Shown piece after piece: positions 8,552-17,369 of a stretch of DNA of 32,812 nt. The number at the start of each line of letters is the position of its first letter. The stretch's first letter is position 1. The DNA is taken from NCBI GenBank assembly GCA_030038495.1, contig JASHOV010000035.1, forward strand, positions 1 to 32,812. Reading direction: 5' to 3'. Made by a program: the position numbers and the translations under genes. The notes beneath the pieces are model-generated. The model was given only the letters and a program-made list of their open reading frames with translations. It was not told the DNA's origin and searched no databases. This stretch comes from Streptosporangiaceae bacterium. Its GTDB lineage: Bacteria > Actinomycetota > Actinomycetes > Streptosporangiales > Streptosporangiaceae.

Positions 8552-9640
8552 TCAGCTCTCCTCGTCCTGCTGTCCTCGCTCGCGCGCCCCCGGGTCCCGC
8601 GTCGAAGCGTTCTGTCCCGTTATGTGGGCGAATGGTCCCACCGTGGCTCCGGCCTCGATGACACTTGCCTCACATACCGATTTCAGCACGGTTGCGCCCG
8701 GCCCTACAGTCGCAGCCCGCAGCAGGCAGCCAGGACCGATGCTGGCGCCGGCGCCGACGAACGTGCTGCCTTCGAGCTGCGTGCCCGGCCCGATCCGCAC
8801 GCCCGGCTCCAGCCTCACGTCAACGTCGATCCAGGTACTGGCCGGATCCATGATCGTGACCCCGGCGGCCATCCAGCGCGCGAGCAGCCGCTCGTTCAGC
8901 ACCCGCCGGGCCCTGGCCAGCTGAGCCTGGTCGTTCACGCCCTGAACCTCGTCGAAGTCCGCGCACAGGGCGGAGCCGATCTTGTGACCGTCGACGTACA
9001 GGATCGCGGGGACGTCGGTGAGGTACTCCTCGCCTGCCGCGTTCGCGGTGGGCAGGCGCTTGATCGCGTCCGCGAGCAGGTCGCCGTCGAAGGCGAACAT
9101 GCCCGAGCTGACCTCCGTGATCCGGCGCTGCTCGGCGGACGCGTCGGCCTCCTCGATGATCCCGGTCACCTGGCCGGCCTCGTCCCTGATGATGCGGCCG
9201 TATCCGGTGGGGTCAGGCGCCTGCGCGGTCAGGACCGTGACGGCCGCGCCCGATCCCTCGTGCCGGGCCGCGAGCATGGCCAGCGTCTCGCCGCGCAGCA
9301 TGGGTGTGTCGGAAAACACCACGATGACGGAGCCGTGAAAGGCACCGAGAGTCTCGACCACGGTCCGGACGGCGTGCCCCGTTCCCCACGATCCGTTGCG
9401 CTCCTGCACGACAACCGCCGCCTGCGGGCAGTGCTCGCCGGCGTACCTGGCGACCTGGCCCTTCGCGTCACCAACGACGATCACCGTGCGCTGCGGGCGG
9501 AGGTCGGCCGCGGCCGCCATGACATGGCCGAGCATCGTCCGGCCGCAGACCTCGTTGAGCATCTTCGGGAGGGCTGCCCGCATTCTGGTGCCCTCGCCCG
9601 CCGCCAGGATGATGACGGCGGCCGGACCGCTCGAACTCAC
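8552..9640 (-). CDS. glmU: GlmU-type UDP-GlcNAc pyrophosphorylase lacking the acetyltransferase half
   Basis: The N-terminal half is a GlmU uridylyltransferase, which makes UDP-GlcNAc from GlcNAc 1-phosphate and UTP. It has IILAAGEGTRMRAALPKML, GTGHAV, SDTPML, TGYGRIIRD, GEEYLTDVPAI and EVQGVND in the expected order. The left-handed beta-helix begins near residue 265 and stops at AGATVGPFA (about residue 335), where normal GlmU continues with RLRPG. A 25-residue polar tail then ends the protein at 362 residues, against about 450-490 normally. The GNFVEVK region with the catalytic His, and the acetyl-CoA-binding coils, are therefore absent. The loop before GTGHAV (QERNGSW) is also two residues longer than usual. 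The next base stretch is prs with its own RBS, so there is no room for a frameshifted remainder. The GTG 9640 start has GAGGAG 9 bases upstream. Uridylyltransferase activity is likely; acetyltransferase activity is not. Confidence 0.85.
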   Translation of the reverse strand: MSSSGPAAVIILAAGEGTRMRAALPKMLNEVCGRTMLGHVMAAAADLRPQRTVIVVGDAKGQVARYAGEHCPQAAVVVQERNGSWGTGHAVRTVVETLGAFHGSVIVVFSDTPMLRGETLAMLAARHEGSGAAVTVLTAQAPDPTGYGRIIRDEAGQVTGIIEEADASAEQRRITEVSSGMFAFDGDLLADAIKRLPTANAAGEEYLTDVPAILYVDGHKIGSALCADFDEVQGVNDQAQLARARRVLNERLLARWMAAGVTIMDPASTWIDVDVRLEPGVRIGPGTQLEGSTFVGAGASIGPGCLLRAATVGPGATVLKSVCEASVIEAGATVGPFAHITGQNASTRDPGARERGQQDEES

Positions 9641-9733
9641 TCGACTCGGCTCCTCGACTATCGCTCAGGCATCGGACAGGGCCGCCAGCACGCCGCTCCC
9701 AACCTGCGCAGAATACCGCCCGGTCGCCGGCGT

Positions 9734-9752
9734 TCGCCCGGCATGCGGGCGA
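9734..9752. other. Hairpin in the glmU upstream region
   Basis: TCGCCCG (9734-9740) and CGGGCGA (9746-9752) are perfect 7-bp arms around a 5-base loop, about 95-110 bases upstream of the glmU GTG. It could be a 5'-leader structure or an operator. No regulator is known to me. Confidence 0.4.
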
Positions 9753-9807
9753 GTATGCCCCCAATGCCCTGACTAGCCGCTATCGCGCGATGTGCTGACA
9801 TGTGTTA

Positions 9808-9838
9808 CCAGGCCCGATACGAGCAAGCTCGGGCCCGG
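9808..9838. other. Stem-loop between two divergent genes
   Basis: ACC-A-GGCCCGA pairs with TCGGGCC-C-GGT across an 11-base loop: 7 bp, one A/C mismatch, then 3 bp. An inner alternative pairing is CGAGC/GCTCG. No annotated gene ends here, so it is not an obvious terminator for a known transcript. Confidence 0.4.
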
Positions 9839-10115
9839 TCAGGAAGCACGTTCGCAGGCACGCGCCTAATCGGTGCACGGCCATCGTTACCCCGTCCGGC
9901 GAGCGTCGAACCGCGCCGCAAATCTCGCGATACCGGGAACGAGGCCCCCGGGCCGTCCCCTGCCCCGCCCGTCTAGCCCTACCCCCAGATCGCTCTGCCG
10001 AGCCGTGCCGCGCCGCGGCTGCGACCGGCCGCCGCCAGACCGGGAGCCTATTGCGACGGCCCAGTGGCGTCTGAGCACTGGCAAAAGCCGCTCTGCCGAC
10101 AGCCTCGGTGCCCGG

Positions 10116-10121
10116 TAGGCT
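10116..10121 (+). promoter_or_regulatory. Candidate -10 element of the tRNA-Gln promoter
   Basis: TAGGCT lies 19 bases before the mature 5' end of the tRNA, matching TANNNT. The hexamer 17 bases upstream (CTGCCG, 10093-10098) is a poor -35. Confidence 0.4.
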
Positions 10122-10140
10122 ATGGGCCGAACTGAGACCT

Positions 10141-10212
10141 TCCCGGGTCGTCTAATCGGCAGGACGGAGTCTTTTGGTGTCTCTAACCGAGGTTCGAATC
10201 CTCGCCCGGGAG
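10141..10212 (+). tRNA. tRNA-Gln (anticodon TTG)
   Basis: This 72-base cloverleaf has acceptor arms TCCCGGG/CCCGGGA with G73, the typical Gln discriminator. The D stem is GTCT/GGAC. The anticodon stem-loop is 10167-10183 with loop TTTTGGT, giving anticodon TTG (reads CAA). The variable loop is TAAC, and the T arm is CGAGG-TTCGAAT-CCTCG. CCA is not encoded. The anticodon stem has a T/T mismatch at its fourth pair (10170/10180); the other stems pair fully. Position next to glmU matches other Actinomycetota. Confidence 0.93.
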
Positions 10213-10250
10213 CTACTTGAGCAGCGCGTTAAGCGAAGTGGTGTCAAGGC

Positions 10251-11102
10251 TTAGAACTGGTCCGGCACTGTCATCGCGGCCGCAGCCCAGCCCTCTATCT
10301 TGCGGTACAAATCGGCGCTCCGCAGAACGTCGATGATCAGGCACCCGTGGTAGCTCTCGCCAGTGTTCTTGCGTACTGTCTTCGGGTTATGCCGCTTGAG
10401 AGTTGGCCTGCGGAACTGCTCGGGCTTGAGTCCAGTGACGTCAAGCCAGAACTGCTGGGAGCGCCCGACATCCGCCGTCTCGTGGATATGCACACGGCAG
10501 GCGAGCCGGTCGGGCTCGACTCCGGCAACATGGAGGAACCGGAGAAAGAAGAGGATCAGCCTCGGGTCGCTATTGACGAACTGGACGCGATCATATGGCC
10601 GGTGGGGCTTCCTCTTGGATCCTTCACACCAGTAGGCAATCGCCCCAGCTATCAGGATCTCGTGGTCATTCAGCTCGCCGATCTGAGCGGCGGCGGCGGC
10701 GACATCCTCGCGCCGCTCGGCCTCCTTGATCACGCGCCGCTCCCGGAAATATGCGGCAGTGCCTTCGGCGCTCCGGCGGCGTGACTCCTCGTAGCTCAGC
10801 CGGCCCGGTCGAGGCAGATCGCGCACCCAGAGCGAGATCGACCCTTTCGACACGCCAAGCTCCGCGGCTATCTCGTTGTATGTGAGTCCTTGGGCCCGGA
10901 GCTCGCGAGCTTTGGCATGGCGCTCGTCCTTCGCGCGAGGGCGCCGAGTCCACTCGGGCGGAGGTACGCCGCGTAAGGCCTTGCCCAGCGTCTCATTGCT
11001 GCCGATGCCGAGGATGTCCTTGATCTCGCGCCGGGACTTGCCGGCCCGGCGGAGGGCGATTGCTTGCTCTCTGAGCTGCGAGTAATCCAGTTTAGCGGTC
11101 AT
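10251..11102 (-). CDS. Helix-turn-helix protein with possible LAGLIDADG-like C-terminal domain
   Basis: This 283-residue protein has no function I can name. Residues about 8-45 look like one helix-turn-helix (ALRRAGKSRREIKDILGIGS). Residues about 62-95 form a clearer second one (ARELRAQGLTYNEIAAELGVSKGSISLWV), of the kind seen in resolvases and Mor/terminase-like proteins. The C-terminal half (about 150-275) contains AGAIAYWCEGSKR, VQFVNSDPRLILFFLRFL and RVHIHETAD, and ends near LYRKIEGW. This pattern resembles diverged LAGLIDADG homing-endonuclease domains, but the acidic motif spacing is not canonical. It ends 38 bases after the 3' end of tRNA-Gln and points toward it. Its DNA is poorer in GC than its neighbours: two 60-base stretches I counted are 58% and 60%, against 72% for one in the desaturase. 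Acquisition by transfer is plausible. Alternatives are a DNA-binding regulator or a remnant of a mobile element. Confidence 0.6.
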   Translation of the reverse strand: MTAKLDYSQLREQAIALRRAGKSRREIKDILGIGSNETLGKALRGVPPPEWTRRPRAKDERHAKARELRAQGLTYNEIAAELGVSKGSISLWVRDLPRPGRLSYEESRRRSAEGTAAYFRERRVIKEAERREDVAAAAAQIGELNDHEILIAGAIAYWCEGSKRKPHRPYDRVQFVNSDPRLILFFLRFLHVAGVEPDRLACRVHIHETADVGRSQQFWLDVTGLKPEQFRRPTLKRHNPKTVRKNTGESYHGCLIIDVLRSADLYRKIEGWAAAAMTVPDQF

Positions 11103-11114
11103 ATTCGAATTTTA
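11103..11114 (-). promoter_or_regulatory. Probable -10 element of the HTH gene (leaderless)
   Basis: On the minus strand TAAAAT (11114-11109) is 6 bases before ATG 11102, close to the best -10 consensus. No Shine-Dalgarno sequence is seen, so a leaderless mRNA is likely. Confidence 0.5.
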
Positions 11115-11262
11115 GTGCGAGGTACCGACATTCTCGGCGGACCCGCATAGACTGCGCGGGCCGGGGTAGGGCTTTGCGACAGCCGTCATCTAGCGAGCAG
11201 TAGGGCGTCGGCCCTCGGTCACGACGAGTTTGACGTGCAGCCAGGAAAAGTTAGCCGGCCTG

Positions 11263-11303
11263 TTGCGCAACCTACGGTCTCGTAGGTTACGGTTACGTAA
11301 GCG
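11263..11303. promoter_or_regulatory. Cluster of three palindromes upstream of the desaturase, candidate TetR operator
   Basis: Three palindromes lie in 41 bases. TTGCGCAA is at 11263-11270. The 20-base AACCTACGGTCTCGTAGGTT, with 8-bp perfect arms, is at 11269-11288. A 14-base near-palindrome centred on TTACGTAA is at 11290-11303. A TATTCT -10-like hexamer follows at 11304. The desaturase starts 84 bases on and a TetR regulator is downstream in the same direction. The 20-base site is a likely target of that regulator by analogy with TetR control of fatty-acid desaturation. This is inferred. Confidence 0.5.
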
Positions 11304-11386
11304 TATTCTGCATCAGCCCTTGCCCACGGTATGTGCGGAGCGTCATCTCACCAGCAACCCGGTCATGAGTACCAGGCGAGGATCCG

Positions 11387-12418
11387 ATGAGCACAGCCAC
11401 AGAGAGCCGCAACGACACAGCGGCGACACCGCCGGCCGGGACCCGCACCCCGGTCGGCGACCTGAGAGCAGAACCGAAGGGGAACGGCGAGAAGGTGCTC
11501 GTCGGCGTCTTCGTCGCCATCCCGATGCTGGCCTTGCTGGCCGCGATCCCGCTGGCCTGGGGCTGGGGGCTGGGCTGGCACGACGTCATCATCGCGATCG
11601 CGTTCTATTACTTCACCGGCCTCGGCATCAGCGTCGGCTTCCACCGCTACTTCACCCACGGTTCCTTCAAGGCCAGGCAGCCGCTCCGGACCCTGCTCGC
11701 GATCGCGGGGTCGATGGCCATCGAGGGCCCCGTCCTCACCTGGGTCGCCGACCACCGCCGGCACCACAAGTACAGCGACAGGGAAGGCGACCCGCATTCG
11801 CCGTGGCGGTTCGGCGATGACTGGAAGGCCCTCGCCAAGGGACTGGCCTGGGCCCACATCGGCTGGCTGTTCGATGACAATCACACGTCGCAGGAGAAGT
11901 TCTGCCCGGACCTGCTGGCCGACCGCAGGATCGCCAGGGTCTCCCGTTGGTTCCCGGCCCTGGTAGCGGTGTCGCTGCTGGCGCCCGCCCTGATCGGCGG
12001 CCTGTGGTCCTGGTCGTGGCAGGGCGCGGTGACCGCGTTCTTCTGGGCGAGCCTGGTCCGTGTAGCGTTCCTGCACCACGTGACCTGGTCGATCAACTCG
12101 ATCTGCCACACCTTCGGCAAGGAGGAGTTCGAGGTCAGGGACAAGTCGAGGAACGTGAACTGGCTGGCGATCCTGTCGTTCGGCGAGTCCTGGCACAACC
12201 TGCACCACTCCGACCCGACCTGCGCCAGGCATGGCGCCCTGCGCGGCCAGATCGACACCGCGGCCCGCCTGATCTGGCTGTTCGAGAAGGCCGGCTGGGT
12301 CTACGACGTGCGCTGGCCGGACGAGACCCGGCTCAGCCCGCGGCAGACCAGCGAGCGGCGACTGGGCGCGATGACCCGGCGTGCGGCAACGCAGCCAATT
12401 CGCGAGCCGCAGGCATGA
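11387..12418 (+). CDS. Fatty acid (acyl-CoA) desaturase
   Basis: This is an integral-membrane di-iron desaturase, probably introducing a delta-9 double bond into acyl-CoA or lipid acyl chains. It is 343 residues and carries the three histidine boxes: HRYFTH (86-91), HRRHH (123-127) and HNLHH (270-274). Hydrophobic segments lie around residues 38-60, 65-85, 100-120 and 185-225. GDPHSPW and FLHHVTWSINS are also typical. There is no fused cytochrome b5 or ferredoxin domain, so an external reductase is needed, as with mycobacterial DesA3. AGGAT lies 3-7 bases before the ATG. The TetR gene follows after 16 bases, so the two are probably co-transcribed. Confidence 0.93.
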   Translation: MSTATESRNDTAATPPAGTRTPVGDLRAEPKGNGEKVLVGVFVAIPMLALLAAIPLAWGWGLGWHDVIIAIAFYYFTGLGISVGFHRYFTHGSFKARQPLRTLLAIAGSMAIEGPVLTWVADHRRHHKYSDREGDPHSPWRFGDDWKALAKGLAWAHIGWLFDDNHTSQEKFCPDLLADRRIARVSRWFPALVAVSLLAPALIGGLWSWSWQGAVTAFFWASLVRVAFLHHVTWSINSICHTFGKEEFEVRDKSRNVNWLAILSFGESWHNLHHSDPTCARHGALRGQIDTAARLIWLFEKAGWVYDVRWPDETRLSPRQTSERRLGAMTRRAATQPIREPQA

Positions 12419-12434
12419 CCGACATTATGGGGTC

Positions 12435-13094
12435 GTGAGCACCCAGTCGTCAGCTTCCGGTCGCAGGAGAATGACCGGTAAGGAACGCCGGGCCCAGCTG
12501 CTCGACATTGGCCGGCGCCTTTTCGCCGAGCGCGGCCTGGACGGCACCTCCATCGAGGAGATCGCCGCCCAGGCCGGCGTCTCGAAGCCCGTGGTCTACG
12601 AGCACTTCGGCGGCAAGGAAGGGCTGTACGCCGTCGTCGTCGACCGCGAGGTCGAGCGGTTCCTGACCATGGCGACCGCCCTCCTTGAGGGCGAGGACAC
12701 CATGGCCAAGTTCGAGATGGCCGCGGTCGAGTTGCTGCGCTACATCCAGAGCAACTCCGACGGGTTCCGTATCCTCGTGCGCGACTCCAACCCGACCTCG
12801 GGCTCGGGGACCTTCGCCAGCCTGATGGGCGACATCGCCAGCCAGGTCGAGCATCTGCTCGGCGATGTGCTGAAGAAGCGCGGGTACGACCCGCGGCTCG
12901 CGCCGATCTACGCCCAGATGCTCGTCGGCATGGTCGCCTCCGCCGGCCAGTGGTGGCTTGATGAGCGCAAGCCCAAGCTGGAGGAAATGGCCGCGCACCT
13001 GGTGAATCTGGCCTGGAACGGCCTGGCTGCCCTGGACCCGAAGCCCCGGCTGTCGGCCGAGGCCCTCGAGCGGGTCCGCCAGACCAGCAAGTAG
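12435..13094 (+). CDS. TetR/AcrR family transcriptional regulator
   Basis: A one-component repressor-type regulator. The N-terminal DNA-binding domain reads RRAQLLDIGRRLFAERGLDG, then TSIEEIAAQAGVSKPVVYEHF, the canonical TetR helix-turn-helix. The C-terminal ligand/dimer domain is all-helical. GTG 12435 gives 219 residues; ATG 12471 (MTGKERRAQ) is an alternative start that removes a poorly conserved 12-residue head. It lies 16 bases after the desaturase in the same direction. The likely role is control of that operon through the palindromes at 11263-11303. The ligand is unknown; a fatty acid or acyl-CoA is the obvious guess. Confidence 0.9.
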   Translation: MSTQSSASGRRRMTGKERRAQLLDIGRRLFAERGLDGTSIEEIAAQAGVSKPVVYEHFGGKEGLYAVVVDREVERFLTMATALLEGEDTMAKFEMAAVELLRYIQSNSDGFRILVRDSNPTSGSGTFASLMGDIASQVEHLLGDVLKKRGYDPRLAPIYAQMLVGMVASAGQWWLDERKPKLEEMAAHLVNLAWNGLAALDPKPRLSAEALERVRQTSK

Positions 13095-13113
13095 CGGGCC
13101 GGCAGGCAGCTGG

Positions 13114-13899
13114 TCAGGGCTTGCGCGCGACCACGAACACGCGGCGGAACGGCAGCACCGTGCCGTAGCTGGCGGCCGGGTAGGCAGCCCGGACGCCCGC
13201 GCCATACTCGGCCAGGAACTCGGCCGCATCCTCGGGCCGCAGAGCGCTCAGTACCGGCCGCAGCCCGGTGCCCTTGTACCACTCGGTCACCGGATCGGGG
13301 CCGGTCAGGACGTGCAGGTACGTGGTCTCCCAGGCATCGACCGACAGGCCAAGCCCGGCCAGCAGATCCAGGTAGTCCCCCGGCTCGCCGGCCTGCCGGT
13401 TCAGCCGCGCGCCGGGCAGCTTGGCCCGCCACCGCGCGGAGCCTGCGAGCTCCCTGAGTATTGCGTGGCTCGGCTGGTCGAAATTGCCGGGCAGCTGAAA
13501 GGCGATCCAGCCGCCGTCGGCCAGATAGGAGACCCAGCGCGGCAGCAGCTCGATATGCCCGGGCACCCACTGCAGCAAGGCGTTGGAAACGACGACGTCG
13601 ACCGGGCCGTCTGGCTTCCAGTCGGTCACGTCGCCGACGCGGAACGACAGCCCTGGTGCCCCCGGCGGGGCCAGTTCGGCGAGCATCTCACCGGCAGCGG
13701 CAATCATCTCGGGCGAGGAGTCGATCCCCTGCACACGGGCGCCGGGCCACCTGGTTGCCAGCGCGGCGGTCAGATTGCCCGGCCCGCAGCCGAGATCCAC
13801 CACCCGGGCCGGGGCAGCGGCTCCGATGCGGCCGACCAGGTCGAAGAACGGCCGCGAGCGCTCGTCGGCGAAGGTCAGGTACTGGGCGGGGTCCCACAT
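13114..13899 (-). CDS. tam: Trans-aconitate 2-methyltransferase
   Basis: This SAM-dependent enzyme methylates trans-aconitate, an inhibitor of aconitase that forms from cis-aconitate. Starting at ATG 13899 it has 261 residues; a GTG one codon upstream is possible. The start MWDPAQYLTFADERSRPF is the Tam signature. VVDLGCGPGNLTA (SAM motif I, near residue 35) and GIDSSPEMI follow. VVVSNALLQWVPGH and TEWYKGTGLRPVL are also typical. It is divergent from a MarR regulator, the arrangement known for tam and tamR in Streptomyces coelicolor. It converges on tetR with a 19-base gap. Confidence 0.93.
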   Translation of the reverse strand: MWDPAQYLTFADERSRPFFDLVGRIGAAAPARVVDLGCGPGNLTAALATRWPGARVQGIDSSPEMIAAAGEMLAELAPPGAPGLSFRVGDVTDWKPDGPVDVVVSNALLQWVPGHIELLPRWVSYLADGGWIAFQLPGNFDQPSHAILRELAGSARWRAKLPGARLNRQAGEPGDYLDLLAGLGLSVDAWETTYLHVLTGPDPVTEWYKGTGLRPVLSALRPEDAAEFLAEYGAGVRAAYPAASYGTVLPFRRVFVVARKP

Positions 13900-13912
13900 C
13901 ACTCGCTCACTT

Positions 13913-13930
13913 CTCTCGACATCAAGATAT
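13913..13930. promoter_or_regulatory. Candidate TamR operator, tam-proximal
   Basis: The core CTCGA-CA-TCAAG (13915-13926) is an imperfect inverted repeat lying 14 bases before the tam start. The same core, CTCGA-NN-TCAAG, recurs at 13961-13972. Binding by the divergent MarR protein is inferred. Confidence 0.6.
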
Positions 13931-13958
13931 ATTCAAAGTCCTGTATAGCTGCTATGAA

Positions 13959-13976
13959 ATCTCGATGTCAAGAGAT
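13959..13976. promoter_or_regulatory. Candidate TamR operator, marR-proximal
   Basis: ATCTCGATGTCAAGAGAT is an 18-base imperfect palindrome ending 1 base before the first possible marR ATG (13978). The offset from the other site is 46 bases, so both divergent promoters could be covered. Autoregulation is inferred. Confidence 0.6.
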
Positions 13977-13977
13977 T

Positions 13978-14556
13978 ATGCTCAGTCTCATGTCACGCCA
14001 GAGCCGGCCTGCGGACCCGGCCGCGACCCCGGCCGTGAGCGACGAGGTCGACGACATTGTCGCGCGCTGGCGCGCGGAGCGGCCCGACCTGGACGTGGCG
14101 CCGCTGGAGGTGCTGAGCCGGGTGTCGAGGCTGGCCAGGCACCTGGACCGGGCCAGGAAGGCGGCCTTTTCCGCGCACGGCCTGGAGACGTGGGAATTCG
14201 ACGTCCTGTCGGCGCTGCGCAGGCAGGGCCCGCCCTATCAGCTCAGTCCCGGCGCGCTGCTGCGGTCCACGCTCGTCACCTCCGGCACGATGACCAACAG
14301 GATCGACCGGCTGGAGCAGGCCGGACTGGTGGCCCGGCACAAGGACCCGATGGACAAGCGCGGCGTCCTGGTCGAGCTGACCGATCGCGGCCGGGCCACG
14401 GTGGACGCGGCCATGTCGGCATTGCTGAGCCGGGAGCGGGACCTGCTGACGGGGCTGGATGACGTACAGCAGACGGAACTGGCCAGCCTGCTCAGGGTCC
14501 TGCTCGCACCGTTCGACGCCGCCACGGCCGCCGAGTCGGCGCAGGTCAACGAGTAA
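13978..14556 (+). CDS. tamR: MarR family regulator, TamR-like
   Basis: A winged-helix dimeric regulator. From ATG 13978 it has 192 residues; ATG 13990 is an alternative that leaves the operator clear of the coding sequence. The MarR fold is seen in APLEVLSRVSRLARHLDRAR (dimer helix), then LSPGALLRSTLVTSGTMTNR (recognition helix), then RHKDPMDKRGVLVELTDRGR (wing). In S. coelicolor the MarR protein TamR is divergent from tam and responds to trans-aconitate and citrate-type ligands. The same gene pairing and the two matching palindromes between the genes point to that function here. Confidence 0.85.
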   Translation: MLSLMSRQSRPADPAATPAVSDEVDDIVARWRAERPDLDVAPLEVLSRVSRLARHLDRARKAAFSAHGLETWEFDVLSALRRQGPPYQLSPGALLRSTLVTSGTMTNRIDRLEQAGLVARHKDPMDKRGVLVELTDRGRATVDAAMSALLSRERDLLTGLDDVQQTELASLLRVLLAPFDAATAAESAQVNE

Positions 14557-14632
14557 CGGGCGGGCCGGCGACTCGCCCGGCGGGGCGCTGGCAGCGTCCG
14601 GGGCACTCAGGTTCGTGGGGCATCCTGGCTGC

Positions 14633-15583
14633 ATGCGGTGCCGCCCTGGCGCGCCTCCGGGACGACGGAGCCTGCGCACACTGATCAGTGTCGCGCTCGC
14701 GAGCGCAGTGCTGGCGAGCACGGCGGCGCTGGTAGCCGGCTGCAGCAGCGCGGTGCGGCACCCGGCGGCCAGGCAAGCCGTCCGGCTGCCGCCGAGTCCC
14801 CGGTACTACGTCTCGCTCGGTGACTCGCTCTCCCAGGGCGTTCAGCCGACCGCGTTCGGCCAGAGCGTGCCGACCTCCGACGGCTATGCCAACAAGCTCT
14901 ACTCGGTGCTGCGGACCCGGCAGCCGGGCTGGCACCTGGTCAAGCTCGGCTGCTCGGGTGAGACGACGGCGACCATGATCCACGGGGGAATCTGCACGTA
15001 CGGCGCGGGCTCGCAGCTTGCGGAGGCCGAGCGGTTCCTGCGCGAGCACCGCGGCCACATTGGCCTGATCACGATCGACATCGGCGCCAATGACCCGAAC
15101 TCGTGCGTGATCGGCGCCGTCCAGGCCAGCAAGATCGTGAGCTGCGTGGACGGCAGCGTCGGCAAGACGACGGCCGACCTGCACACGATCATGGGCGGGC
15201 TTCGCGCGGCGGCAGGACGCACCGTCCCCATCATCGCGATGAACTACTACGTGCCGGAGCTGGCCGGCTGGCTGGACGGCTTTACCGGTCAGGAGATCGC
15301 GGCGCTGATCGAACGCCTCGTCGTCGGCTATAACAAGATTCTCGATGGCATCTACGCGCAGTACGGGGCGCGCGTGGCCAATGTCTTCGGCGCGTTCCAC
15401 AGCTCGGACTTCGCCGACAAGGTGAACCTGCCCGGCTACGGCGTCTTGCCCAGGAACGTGGCCACTGTCTGCGAGTGGACCTGGGCCTGTGCCCGGTGGC
15501 CGCAGGGACCCAATGAGCACGCCAACAACCTCGGCTACGGCGTCATGGCGCTGGCATTCCTGCTCGCCGACCCGCAGCTGTAA
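14633..15583 (+). CDS. SGNH/GDSL hydrolase, predicted lipoprotein
   Basis: A secreted esterase/lipase-type enzyme of 316 residues from ATG 14633. The signal peptide has basic residues RRSLRTL, a hydrophobic stretch to about residue 36, and the lipobox LVAGC, so the mature protein is probably lipid-anchored outside the membrane. Block I is YYVSLGDSLSQGV (nucleophile Ser in GDSLS), block III is IDIGANDP, and the C-terminal NEHANNLGY supplies the catalytic His in place of the usual DxxH. Substrate is unknown. The gene begins 76 bases after marR and converges on the ABC-F gene with a 4-base gap. An upstream frame extension to 14459 overlaps marR and is unlikely. Confidence 0.88.
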   Translation: MRCRPGAPPGRRSLRTLISVALASAVLASTAALVAGCSSAVRHPAARQAVRLPPSPRYYVSLGDSLSQGVQPTAFGQSVPTSDGYANKLYSVLRTRQPGWHLVKLGCSGETTATMIHGGICTYGAGSQLAEAERFLREHRGHIGLITIDIGANDPNSCVIGAVQASKIVSCVDGSVGKTTADLHTIMGGLRAAAGRTVPIIAMNYYVPELAGWLDGFTGQEIAALIERLVVGYNKILDGIYAQYGARVANVFGAFHSSDFADKVNLPGYGVLPRNVATVCEWTWACARWPQGPNEHANNLGYGVMALAFLLADPQL

Positions 15584-15587
15584 CCGG

Positions 15588-17365
<1,778 letters not shown>

Positions 17366-17369
<4 letters not shown>

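Larger units (their letters stand above)
9641..10140. other. Gene-free divergent region between glmU and tRNA-Gln
   Basis: These 500 bases carry no convincing gene; the short frames present have no recognisable composition or motif. The region holds the upstream signals of glmU (minus), two stable hairpins (9734-9752 and 9808-9838) and the promoter side of the tRNA gene (plus). In M. tuberculosis the same spot also separates glmU from a tRNA-Gln. Confidence 0.6.

Noticed and set aside
8552-8640. Frameshift hiding the rest of GlmU
   Set aside because: The prs start and its RBS begin right at the glmU stop, leaving no room for acetyltransferase sequence in any frame.
5978-9772. A 1264-codon plus-strand open frame
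   Set aside because: It lies antisense to pth, rplY, prs and glmU, all with strong family motifs. Its Arg/Gly/Asp/Pro-rich translation is what the opposite strand of GC-rich genes gives.
10141-11386. A tRNA-bounded integrative element
   Set aside because: No copy of the tRNA 3' end beyond a 7-base TTCGAAT coincidence is present on the far side, and there is no integrase, excisionase or transfer gene.
13312-13977. Upstream extension of the MarR frame
   Set aside because: It would run antisense through tam and the intergenic operators, and the MarR domain needs only the part from 13978 or 13990.
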